From Acidobacterium sp. S8 (lineage in GTDB: Bacteria > Acidobacteriota > Terriglobia > Terriglobales > Acidobacteriaceae): a stretch of 58,039 nucleotides of DNA. The first letter of the stretch is position 1. Each line of letters opens with the position of its first letter. Shown piece by piece: positions 1-7,736 of the stretch. The stretch spans positions 78,053 through 136,091 of the forward strand of contig NZ_LMUM01000002.1 in NCBI RefSeq assembly GCF_009765985.1, written 5' to 3'. The notes beneath the pieces are model-generated. The model was given only the letters and a program-made list of their open reading frames with translations, was not told the origin of the DNA and did no database searches. Both the position numbers and the translations under genes were made by a program.

Positions 1-70
1 TCCCTTGTTCCTCTCTCGTTGTGCTGCTAACTCTTTCCGGGCCCAACAAGGTCCGGCAATTTCTAAACTT
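1..70 (-). other. Spacer downstream of fusA with a ribosome binding site for an off-window gene
   Basis: Read on the minus strand, this spacer follows the fusA stop codon and ends with GAGAGAGGAAC a few bases before the window edge. That is a strong Shine-Dalgarno sequence, so the operon probably continues into another gene just outside (inference: tuf or rpsJ, the usual followers in str/S10 operons). I see no strong hairpin followed by a T-run, so no terminator is called. Confidence 0.5.
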
Positions 71-2152
71 TTACTTGCCCTGATTCCGACCGATGATCTC
101 TTCCGAAATCATGCGCGGCGCTTCTTCATAGCGGGCAAACTGCATCGAGTACGAAGCGCGTCCCTGTGTCGATGAGCGGATATCGTTCACGTATCCGAAC
201 ATCTCCTTCAGCGGAACCATCGCCTTGATCACCTGCGAACCACCCGAGTGCTCCATGCCCTCAATGCGGCCGCGGCGCGAGTTGATGTCGCCGATGATCG
301 TGCCCATGTGCTCTTCCGGAACCGTGACTTCGACCGCCATCACCGGCTCAAGCAGTACCGGGCTTGCTTTCTTTGCGGCTTCCTTGAAGGCCATCGAACC
401 GGCGATCTTAAACGCCATTTCGTTCGAGTCAACGTCGTGGTAGCTGCCGTCATAAAGCGTCGCCTTAACGTCAACCATCTCGTACCCGGCCAGCACGCCA
501 TTGTGCAAAGCCTCGCGGATACCCTGTTCCGTCGGCTTGATGTATTCCTTGGGAACCACGCCGCCGCGAATCGCGTCGACAAACAGGAAACCGGCACCTG
601 GCTCGTTCGGCTCAAGGCGAATCTTGACATGCCCGTAGTTACCCGAACCACCCGTCTGGCGAATGTACTTGCCTTCTGCCTCAGCGAGCTTGCGGATCGT
701 TTCACGGAAGGCCACTTTCGGCTCACCCACATTCGCTTCGACCTTGTGCTCACGCTTCATGCGATCGACAAGGATTTCGAGGTGCAACTCGCCCATGCCG
801 CTGATGATCGTCTGACCTGAATCTTCGTCAGTGTGGACCTTGAACGTTGGGTCCTCGTCTGCCAGCCGCGCCAGCGCCAGGCCCATCTTCTCCTGGTCAG
901 CCTTGGTCTTCGGCTCTACTGCAACGTGGATAACCGGTGCGGGAAAAGTGATCGCGCTGAGCGCAATCGGGTGCAGCGGGGTGCACAGCGTGTCGCCCGT
1001 CTTGAGTTCTTTCAGGCCAACGCAGGCGCAGATGTCACCGGCATAAATCTCAGTGATATCTTCACGCTTGTTGGCGTGCATCTTTACCAGACGGCCTACG
1101 CGCTCCGTCTTGCCGGTACGCGGATTCACGACGGTGTCACCCGTCTTGAGGACGCCCGAGTAGATACGGATAAAGCTCAGCTTGCCGAAGGGGTCGTTGA
1201 TCAGCTTGAATGCCAGCGCTGAAAACGGCTCGTCATCTTTCGCTTCACGCTTCAGAATCACCGAAGGATCCGCAGGGTCGATACCTTCAACCGCAGGCAC
1301 GTCAAGCGGGCTCGGCAGATAATCAACCACCGCATCGAGCAGCGTCTGCACACCCTTGTTCTTGAAAGCCGTTCCGCACATCACCGGGAAAACCTTCATG
1401 CCGATGGTCGCGTTACGTAGCGCCTTCTTCAACTCTTCCGGAGTCGGGGTTTCGCCTTCGAGGAACTTGTGCAGCATGTCGTCGTCATTCTCGGCGACCG
1501 TTTCGATCAGCTGCATACGGAAGGCTTCTGCCTTCTTCACGAGATCAGCCGGAATCTCTTCGATCGAGTACTTCGCACCCATCGTCTCGTCGTGCCAGAC
1601 AATCGCGCGCATCTCGATGAGATCGACCACGCCCTTGAAATTTGCTTCAGCGCCAATCGGAATCTGGATCGCTACCGGACGCGCGCCGAGGCGCTTGCGG
1701 ATCGTCTCGATCACATGCTCGAAATCGGCACCAGCCTTGTCCATCTTGTTGACGAAGCAAATGCGCGGAACCTTGTACTTGTCACCCTGCCGCCAGACGG
1801 TTTCGGTCTGCGGCTGCACACCCGACACGGAGTCAAACAACGCCACCGCGCTGTCAAGCACGCGCAGGGAACGCTCGACCTCAGCGGTGAAGTCGACGTG
1901 ACCCGGCGTATCAATAATGTTGATACGGATGTTGTTCCAGGTGCAGGTCGTCGCAGCCGACGTGATGGTGATACCACGCTCCTGCTCCTGCTCCATGTAA
2001 TCCATCGTCGCCGTGCCTTCATGCACTTCGCCGATGCGGTGCGTGATGCCCGTATAAAACAGGATGCGCTCGGTCGTCGTCGTCTTACCGGCGTCGATAT
2101 GCGCCATGATTCCGATGTTCCGGCAACGATTTAGAGGTACTTGGCGAGCCAC
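71..2152 (-). CDS. fusA: Translation elongation factor G
   Basis: EF-G is the GTPase that drives ribosomal translocation and, with RRF, ribosome recycling in the cytosol. All G-motifs are visible: AHIDAGKT (about residues 17-24), the switch-II DTPGH, and NKMDKAGAD for guanine recognition, followed by the domain II-V sequence typical of EF-G. I chose the GTG at 2152, giving 693 aa, because the protein then begins [15 protein letters not shown] as in the family and GAGAGAAA sits just upstream. The first ATG at 2191 would add 13 residues with no family match. It is the third gene of the str operon, 118 nt after rpsG. That spacer can form GC hairpins (GCGCC-TTC-GGCGC). Confidence 0.97.
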   Translation of the reverse strand: MARQVPLNRCRNIGIMAHIDAGKTTTTERILFYTGITHRIGEVHEGTATMDYMEQEQERGITITSAATTCTWNNIRINIIDTPGHVDFTAEVERSLRVLDSAVALFDSVSGVQPQTETVWRQGDKYKVPRICFVNKMDKAGADFEHVIETIRKRLGARPVAIQIPIGAEANFKGVVDLIEMRAIVWHDETMGAKYSIEEIPADLVKKAEAFRMQLIETVAENDDDMLHKFLEGETPTPEELKKALRNATIGMKVFPVMCGTAFKNKGVQTLLDAVVDYLPSPLDVPAVEGIDPADPSVILKREAKDDEPFSALAFKLINDPFGKLSFIRIYSGVLKTGDTVVNPRTGKTERVGRLVKMHANKREDITEIYAGDICACVGLKELKTGDTLCTPLHPIALSAITFPAPVIHVAVEPKTKADQEKMGLALARLADEDPTFKVHTDEDSGQTIISGMGELHLEILVDRMKREHKVEANVGEPKVAFRETIRKLAEAEGKYIRQTGGSGNYGHVKIRLEPNEPGAGFLFVDAIRGGVVPKEYIKPTEQGIREALHNGVLAGYEMVDVKATLYDGSYHDVDSNEMAFKIAGSMAFKEAAKKASPVLLEPVMAVEVTVPEEHMGTIIGDINSRRGRIEGMEHSGGSQVIKAMVPLKEMFGYVNDIRSSTQGRASYSMQFARYEEAPRMISEEIIGRNQGK

Positions 2153-2270
2153 TGTATTTCTCTCTAGTTCTCTCAGGCTTAAGCAGCCCAAGGTTCAAAA
2201 TTCCCAGGAACAATCTTTCGTTCCCGATACTTTTCATGCGCCGAAGGCGCGATTGCCCAGACGGCCAGTC

Positions 2271-2741
2271 CTACCAGCGGTAATGCGCGAAAGCCTTGTT
2301 GGCTTCAGCCATACGATGAACGTCTTCCTTCTTCTTCATCGCTGCACCGCGACCGTTGGCCGCATCGAGCAGCTCATTGGTCAGCTTGTCGATCATGCCC
2401 TTTTCGCCACGCGCACGGCCGTACGTTACCAGCCAGCGAATCGCCAGCGAGGTGCGACGCTCGGGGTTCACTTCGATCGGCACCTGGTAGTTGGCGCCCC
2501 CGACGCGGCGGGTCTTCACTTCGAGCAGCGGCTTGCAGTTTTCGACTGCCTTTTTGAAGAGCTTCAGCGCTTCCTCGCCACCCTTCTGCTCCAGGTTCGT
2601 CATGGCGGTGTAGAAGATGCCCTGGGCGGTCGATTTCTTGCCGCCCCACATCATCGAGTTGACAAACTTCGTGACCAGCGTTGAGCTGTAAACCGGATCG
2701 GCTGCAACTTCCCGCTTCGCAATGTGACCTTTTCTTGGCAT
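2271..2741 (-). CDS. rpsG: 30S ribosomal protein S7
   Basis: S7 is the primary binder of the 16S rRNA 3' major domain and organises the head of the small subunit. The 156-aa product starts [12 protein letters not shown] and carries the family signatures [13 protein letters not shown] and [10 protein letters not shown], ending [15 protein letters not shown], at the usual length. It lies 83 nt downstream of rpsL; in E. coli S7 represses its own operon by binding the rpsL-rpsG spacer. Here that spacer contains a small hairpin (CGCC-TCGC-GGCG) and an A-rich stretch before the ATG, but similarity to the E. coli site cannot be judged by eye. The ATG at 2741 follows AAAAGG. Confidence 0.98.
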   Translation of the reverse strand: MPRKGHIAKREVAADPVYSSTLVTKFVNSMMWGGKKSTAQGIFYTAMTNLEQKGGEEALKLFKKAVENCKPLLEVKTRRVGGANYQVPIEVNPERRTSLAIRWLVTYGRARGEKGMIDKLTNELLDAANGRGAAMKKKEDVHRMAEANKAFAHYRW

Positions 2742-2824
2742 AAACCTTTTAACCTTGCGTTTCTAAACTTTTAAGCAAATCACCTATCCGGAACGCCGCG
2801 AGGCGCGATGTCGGACAGCCAGTC

Positions 2825-3229
2825 TTATTTCTTCTTACCGGTTGCCGCAGCAGCGCCGGCCTTGGCGCGCTTCGCACCATACTTCGAGCGGCTCTGCGTA
2901 CGCTTCACCACGCCGACCGAATCGAGCGTGCCGCGCACAATGTGATAACGCACACCTGGCAGATCCTTCACGCGGCCACCGCGGATCAGCACAATCGAGT
3001 GCTCCTGCAGGTTGTGGCCCTCGCCGGGAATGTACGAGGTGACTTCAATGCCATTGGTCAGACGGACACGGGCAACCTTGCGGAGTGCCGAGTTCGGCTT
3101 CTTTGGCGTCTGCGTGTAAACACGGGTGCAGACTCCGCGACGCTGAGGCGAACCCTGCAACGCAGGCGATGCCGTCTTATAGTTCGGCGCCGTGCGCCCT
3201 TTTCTCACGAGCTGACTGAATGTAGGCAA
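2825..3229 (-). CDS. rpsL: 30S ribosomal protein S12
   Basis: S12 sits at the decoding centre of the 30S subunit. The 134-aa product shows [23 protein letters not shown] (residues 41-51) and [10 protein letters not shown]. The residues that decide streptomycin sensitivity are the wild-type Lys43 and Lys88, and Asp89 (the methylthiolation site in many bacteria) is present. It is about 10 residues longer than the E. coli protein because of an Ala/Lys-rich tail. The start codon is TTG at 3229 with AAGGAG six bases upstream; no in-frame ATG fits. It is the first gene of the str operon. Confidence 0.97.
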   Translation of the reverse strand: MPTFSQLVRKGRTAPNYKTASPALQGSPQRRGVCTRVYTQTPKKPNSALRKVARVRLTNGIEVTSYIPGEGHNLQEHSIVLIRGGRVKDLPGVRYHIVRGTLDSVGVVKRTQSRSKYGAKRAKAGAAAATGKKK

Positions 3230-3645
3230 ACCAAACTCCTTACCAACTCAAAACTCTTATCATTCAAACGCGGCACAACCGGCTCGCCTCAAGACAGAGC
3301 GGAATCCCGCAATCTGCCCAGACGAAGTCAACGGCTGCTTCGCGTCTGCACTGCTTCCTTACCAGACGAGAACCAGGACGGTGGCCGCACGTCGCTTCTC
3401 CCCGCAAAAATCAAGGGCAGAAGAAAGCCGACTCCGTTTCGCTGATTCCGGCCCACATAGCCTTCCAAGGTGGAAGGTGTCGCAGGCACCGATGCGATTC
3501 GCCCATCCCATGAGCCGGATGGGGTTCGCAGATTTTTTCTTCGCCAGCTCTTAGCTTTCCTGCCGGCTCATTCTGCGAAGCTCTTTGTGTCGTAACCACT
3601 CTTCAGGCTGTATGCACACGAAGAGCAGTCTCATGGAACCTTTTA
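3230..3645 (-). promoter_or_regulatory. Long structured leader of the str operon
   Basis: About 400 nt lie between the predicted transcription start and rpsL, with no convincing gene. Read on the minus strand, the stretch is packed with perfect inverted repeats: TTCGCAGA (3579-3572) with TCTGCGAA (3532-3525); ATGAGCCGG (3571-3563) with CCGGCTCAT (3518-3510); CCTTCC-ACCTT-GGAAGG further down; and CAGAC/GUCUG with GAAG/CUUC nearer rpsL. The first two are interleaved, so they form either a pseudoknot or mutually exclusive stems. Such layouts are known in ribosomal-protein leaders, but I cannot assign this one to a known class. A 62-codon frame inside (3599-3411) has no recognisable product. Confidence 0.5.
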
Positions 3646-3674
3646 AGAGTACCAAGTACGCTTATTTGAGTCAA
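3646..3674 (-). promoter_or_regulatory. Sigma-70 promoter of the str operon
   Basis: On the minus strand a -35 box TTGACT (3674-3669) is separated by exactly 17 nt from a -10 box TACTCT (3651-3646). Orientation and position fit transcription of rpsL-rpsG-fusA, starting near 3639. Confidence 0.7.
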
Positions 3675-3681
3675 CAAACCA

Positions 3682-3705
3682 CGCGAAAAATTCACATTTT
3701 TCGCG
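3682..3705. promoter_or_regulatory. Perfect 10-bp inverted repeat upstream of the str promoter
   Basis: CGCGAAAAAT (3682-3691) and ATTTTTCGCG (3696-3705) are perfect reverse complements around a 4-nt centre. The element sits directly upstream of the -35 box of the str promoter and within 170 bp of the divergent peptidase gene. It may be an operator, an UP-like A-tract element, or a simple hairpin. No T-run suggests a terminator role for any known gene. Confidence 0.5.
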
Positions 3706-3848
3706 CATATTTCGTTGCTTCTGCTTCATTATGACATGGAAATCTGCCTTCTGATGCGCCTTGCATTCGCCAGCACGCATAATTTCAGCGAATTTACCCG
3801 CTAAACCCGGTCACAAACGCGGAAGCCCTTCTGCTACCATCCGGCATT

Positions 3849-5918
3849 ATGTCCCTTCGCACCTTGATTGCTTCCCTTTCCTGTCTCTCAGTTGGCGCCC
3901 TCGCCCTCGCACAAGCTCCGGCAACGGCCGTGCCGGCCAAAGACCCACGCATCAGCCAGATCATCAGTCAGCTTGAGGCTGTTCGTGCGCCTCACCAGAC
4001 GGCGCTTTCTCCCGATGGGCAGTGGGTCGCGTGGGTGGTGGGCAACAAGGGGGGCGGCTCGGAGGTCGATGCAGCCCCGCTCAGCAATCCTTCGGCTATC
4101 CATCGCGTAACCGCGTGCACGGGAGACGAAAAAGGCAGCGAGAACGAGATTGACTGGTCGCCCGATTCCAAAAAACTGGCCTTTTTCTCGAATTGCAACA
4201 GTGAGCACCAGCAGGGACTCTACATCGCCGAACCCGGCTCGAATACGTCAGCCCACAAGCTGACTACTTTCCACGGATACGCCGATGAGCCACAGTGGTC
4301 CCCTGACGGCAAGCAAATCGGTCTGCTTTACGTCGAAGGCGCGACGCGGCCCTCGGGAGCGCTGTCGGCGATGAAGCCACCCGCAGGTGTCATCGGCGTA
4401 GAAGGACTTGAAATCCAGCGCATCGCCGCTATCGACGCGGCTTCCGGCGAGTTGTCGCAGGTCTCACCCGCGAACCTGCACGTTTATGAGTTCAACTGGT
4501 CACCCGATGCAAAGAAACTTGCCTACGTGGCCGCGCCGCCTCCAGGTGAGAATAACTGGTGGGTAGCCAAACTTTACACGCAGCCATTTATGCCGGGTTC
4601 CAAAGCCGTTCTGGGTGGCCGCGCCGCCTTCGATCCCAGCGTATTGGTCGATCCAACCAGCGGCCACAGTCCCATCTTCGGCCTGCAACTCGCGGTTCCC
4701 CGCTGGTCGCCAGACGGCTCGCAAATCGCCTTTATTTCCGGCCTGATGTCCGATCAGGGCTCGACCGGAGGCGACATCTACCTCGTTCCTGCATCCGGAG
4801 GCGAGCCCAAAGACATTACCCCGAACCGCAAGACCAGCCCCGCATGGTTCCTGTGGGTAGATGACCACACCCTTGGCATCACGGAAATCACCGGCGGCTC
4901 GTCTCATCTCTTCGCCTATGACCTGAATAATCAGCAGGATATGGAGGACCACAGCCTCACGTTGCCGGAAGGCATCGGCTCCGGCCAGCAGGTGATGAGC
5001 CTCTCCGTTTCCGACACTGAGGACCATCAGATTGCCTTCATCAGCAGTTCGTTCGCCAAGCCGCCTGAGGTCTGGGCGGGCCCACTCGAAAATCTCAAAC
5101 AGATCACCCATTACAACGACAACCTGAAGCCTGCCTGGGGTAAGGCCGAATCCGTCGAATGGCAGAATGACGGCTTCAACGTGCAGGGATGGCTCATCCA
5201 GCCCGCAAATTACGATCCGGGCAAGAAATATCCGCTCATTGTCATGGTCCACGGCGGCCCATCGGCGGCGGTCACGCCACGCTGGCCGGGAGCAGGCTTC
5301 GGCGGCGCTCCCTTTTCGGCGCTCGGCTACTTTGTTCTGGAACCGAACCCTCGCGGCAGCTATGGACAGGGCGAAAAATTCACCCAGGCCAACCGCAAAG
5401 ACTTCGGCTATGGAGACTTGCGCGACATTCTTGCCGGCGTTGACTCAGTCACGAAGAAATATTCCATCGACCCGCAGCGCGTAGGCCTCACTGGCTGGAG
5501 CTACGGCGGATTCATGACCATGTTTGCTGTCACCCAGAGCAACCGCTTCCACGCGGCGGTTGCGGGAGCAGGCATCTCCAACTGGCAGAGCTATTATGGC
5601 GAGAATTCCATCGACCAGTGGATGATCCCGTTCTTCGGTGCGTCGGTCTATGACGACCCGGCAGTTTATTTCAAAAGCTCAGCCATCAACTTCATTCGGC
5701 GGGTGAAGACTCCGACGCTGGTTGTTGTGGGTGACCGCGACGGCGAATGTCCCATGCCGCAATCTTTTGAGTTCTGGCATGCGCTGCGTGATCAGCATGT
5801 GCCCACGCAGCTGGTTGTCTATCCAGGGGAAGGCCATCACTTTGCCACTCGCGATCACCAGATCGATGTGCTCGAGCGCTCGTTAAGCTGGTTTGAGCAA
5901 TACATGCCGCCACAGTAG
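3849..5918 (+). CDS. Exported S9-family peptidase (prolyl oligopeptidase / acylaminoacyl-peptidase type)
   Basis: This is a serine peptidase of the DPP-IV/acylaminoacyl-peptidase group, which trims short peptides, probably in the periplasm. The 689-aa product begins with a Sec signal (hydrophobic to about residue 22, ending ALA). An N-terminal beta-propeller follows, with repeated PD40 motifs (WSPDSKKLAF, WSPDGKQIGL, WSPDAKKLAY, WSPDGSQIAF), then an alpha/beta-hydrolase domain. The triad is visible: Ser551 in GWSYGG, Asp631 in GDRDGECP, and His663 in GEGHHF. VHGGPS is the usual oxyanion loop. The gene is monocistronic, divergent from the str operon and followed by palindromic repeats. Exact specificity cannot be read from sequence. 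Confidence 0.92.
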   Translation: MSLRTLIASLSCLSVGALALAQAPATAVPAKDPRISQIISQLEAVRAPHQTALSPDGQWVAWVVGNKGGGSEVDAAPLSNPSAIHRVTACTGDEKGSENEIDWSPDSKKLAFFSNCNSEHQQGLYIAEPGSNTSAHKLTTFHGYADEPQWSPDGKQIGLLYVEGATRPSGALSAMKPPAGVIGVEGLEIQRIAAIDAASGELSQVSPANLHVYEFNWSPDAKKLAYVAAPPPGENNWWVAKLYTQPFMPGSKAVLGGRAAFDPSVLVDPTSGHSPIFGLQLAVPRWSPDGSQIAFISGLMSDQGSTGGDIYLVPASGGEPKDITPNRKTSPAWFLWVDDHTLGITEITGGSSHLFAYDLNNQQDMEDHSLTLPEGIGSGQQVMSLSVSDTEDHQIAFISSSFAKPPEVWAGPLENLKQITHYNDNLKPAWGKAESVEWQNDGFNVQGWLIQPANYDPGKKYPLIVMVHGGPSAAVTPRWPGAGFGGAPFSALGYFVLEPNPRGSYGQGEKFTQANRKDFGYGDLRDILAGVDSVTKKYSIDPQRVGLTGWSYGGFMTMFAVTQSNRFHAAVAGAGISNWQSYYGENSIDQWMIPFFGASVYDDPAVYFKSSAINFIRRVKTPTLVVVGDRDGECPMPQSFEFWHALRDQHVPTQLVVYPGEGHHFATRDHQIDVLERSLSWFEQYMPPQ

Positions 5919-5935
5919 ACAGCTTTGGGATTGAT

Positions 5936-5968
5936 CCCATGTCTCAAAATCGAGACATGGGGCACCCG
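5936..5968. repeat. Short palindrome related to the GGTGCCCCAT repeat family
   Basis: CCCATGTCTC and GAGACATGGG pair perfectly around AAAATC, and the right arm continues into GCACCC, the reverse complement of the GGGTGCCCCAT head seen in the other family members in this window. There is no T-run, so it is not a classic terminator, although its place 18 bp after the peptidase stop could protect mRNA ends. Confidence 0.55.
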
Positions 5969-6004
5969 GCGGGGGCAGTGAAATCCGCGCCTATCTAAAG
6001 CCCC

Positions 6005-6155
6005 CGTCACTCTGAGCGCGTCGTCCGCGCGAAGAATCCAGAGAATGCTCGAGCATAAAAGTCACAGGCTTCCCGGTCGGATCTACGTAAAAATCCTGGC
6101 GTTCCTGATACCCGAAACGTTCTCTGGATTCTTCGCCTGCGGCTCAGAATGACGG
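6005..6155. repeat. Long imperfect inverted repeat, GTCATTCTGAG family
   Basis: The left arm (6005-6046) reads CGTCACTCTGAGCGCG then GAAGAATCCAGAGAA. The right arm (6119-6155) reads TTCTCTGGATTCTTCG then GGCTCAGAATGACGG. The arms are reverse complements flanking about 70 bp of unrelated sequence. Related copies lie at 19214, 27201-27332 and 36524-36608, always between genes. No transposase is linked to it. Confidence 0.75.
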
Positions 6156-6192
6156 CTATTTTTCAGGCCGGAATTCGCCAGATGGCTGACTA

Positions 6193-7422
6193 TCACGAAG
6201 ACTGAGCGGCAGTCGCCAGGTCCCGGTCCCGTACACCGATCAAGTAAAGCAGGCTGTCGAGTCCAAGCACCGACACTGCATGATCGGCACTCTGCCTCAC
6301 CAGCGGCTTTGCCCGGAAGGCGATCCCCATTCCGGCGATTCCCAGCATCGGCAGATCGTTGGCGCCATCGCCGATCGCCACCACCTGCTCAAGCGAGATA
6401 TTCTCCTGCCGCGCAATCTGGCGCAGCAGTTCGGCCTTGCGCGCGCCATCCACGATCTCGGTCGTGATCTCTCCTGTGACCGCGCCATCGACAATATCCA
6501 GCTCATTGGCAAAAACGTAGTCGATACCCAGGCGCTCCTGCAGGTGCCGTGCAAAGAACGTAAAGCCCCCCGAAAGAATCGCCGTTTTATAACCCAGCAT
6601 CTTCAGTGTTCCGACCAACTGTTCTGCGCCTTCGACCAGCGGAATCGTGCCCAGCAACTCCCGTACTCTTTGCTCTTGAAGTCCACGTAGAAGCCCAACG
6701 CGCCGCCGAAAGCTTTCCTTGAAATCAATCTCTCCGCGCATGGCTGATTCGGTAATGTTCGCCACTTCGATGCCGACTCCGGCCATCTTTGCCAGTTCGT
6801 CAATCACCTCGCCGCAAATCAGCGTCGAGTCCATATCGAACGCGAAAAGGCGACGGTTACGGCGGAAAATGCTCTCCCGCTGAAAGGCAATATCGATCCG
6901 CATCTCGTGCGCCGTAGTCAGAAACTCGGCTCGCATGGCTGCCTCGGATCGCGCGCTCCCGCTCACCCGCAGTTCCACGCAGGCGTTGGCATCCGGAGCA
7001 TGTGCCGCAAACGACAACCTTCCAGACATACGCTCGATGCGGTCCACATTCAGACCATGCTCATGGATGATTGCGCTCACCCGCGCCAGATGGCGTGCCG
7101 AAATAGCCCGCCCTAATACCGTGATAATGAAGCGGTCTTTGCCCTGCGCGGAGATCCAATGTTTGAGATCTTGTTTTGAAATAGCCGTAAACCGGACCTG
7201 CAGCTCCAGTTCGCGTGACTTCTCCACCAGCGCATTCTGCAGGCGAAGAAAAGCCTCATCGCGAGGAATCTCGATCAACAACCCGAGGGCAAGCGTTTCA
7301 TGCACGACTGCCTGACCGATATCCAGCACGCAGGCATCGTAGCCAGCCAGAATCCCAGTCACTTCCGCAGTGAGTCCCGGCTGATCGCGGCCGGAGAAGT
7401 GAATCAGAACTATCTCATTCAT
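6193..7422 (-). CDS. serB: Phosphoserine phosphatase with tandem ACT domains
   Basis: SerB removes phosphate from O-phospho-L-serine, the last step of serine synthesis. I start at the ATG at 7422 (409 aa, MNEIVLIHFSGRDQPG), the length typical of two-ACT SerB proteins such as the mycobacterial SerB2. The ORF could extend upstream to 7554, but that stretch lacks family similarity. Two ACT domains (about residues 1-85 and 96-175) would bind an amino acid for feedback control. The HAD core follows: DMDST (196-200, nucleophile Asp196), SGGFTFF with the conserved Ser, and GDGANDLPML. The gene is convergent with the upstream peptidase and separated from it by repeats. A TGTCATGACA palindrome lies at 7549-7558 upstream; its meaning is unknown. 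Confidence 0.94.
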   Translation of the reverse strand: MNEIVLIHFSGRDQPGLTAEVTGILAGYDACVLDIGQAVVHETLALGLLIEIPRDEAFLRLQNALVEKSRELELQVRFTAISKQDLKHWISAQGKDRFIITVLGRAISARHLARVSAIIHEHGLNVDRIERMSGRLSFAAHAPDANACVELRVSGSARSEAAMRAEFLTTAHEMRIDIAFQRESIFRRNRRLFAFDMDSTLICGEVIDELAKMAGVGIEVANITESAMRGEIDFKESFRRRVGLLRGLQEQRVRELLGTIPLVEGAEQLVGTLKMLGYKTAILSGGFTFFARHLQERLGIDYVFANELDIVDGAVTGEITTEIVDGARKAELLRQIARQENISLEQVVAIGDGANDLPMLGIAGMGIAFRAKPLVRQSADHAVSVLGLDSLLYLIGVRDRDLATAAQSS

Positions 7423-7736
7423 CGATATAAAGAAACGGTCTTCTGCTAGCGTAACAGGCGCTCCGTGGTGCTTTTGCAGCCCGGGCCTGATCCGTAATAC
7501 GAATTTTCCTGTTGACGCGATAGTAAGCCTATGCCAAAGTGTTGGGGCTGTCATGACAAGTACACAACAACCCGCAGTACTTTTCTGTCGCTGTTGATCT
7601 TTCCCAGGCTTTTCTGCCGACGTTACTAATCCGTTCAGTCCATCAGTATTGCGGTGCTTCAGCTGTCACTGCGTTCGCTGCCCCACGGGCGGGCGTACAC
7701 ACTCACACCTACCCACGAAATCAGGATGGAGTCTTC

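Noticed and set aside
3411-3599. A 62-codon minus-strand frame in the str leader, possible leader peptide
   Set aside because: No ribosome site, no recognisable product, and it overlaps the inverted repeats that better explain the region.
7549-7558. TGTCATGACA palindrome upstream of serB
   Set aside because: Too short and isolated to call an operator; no promoter could be placed near it.
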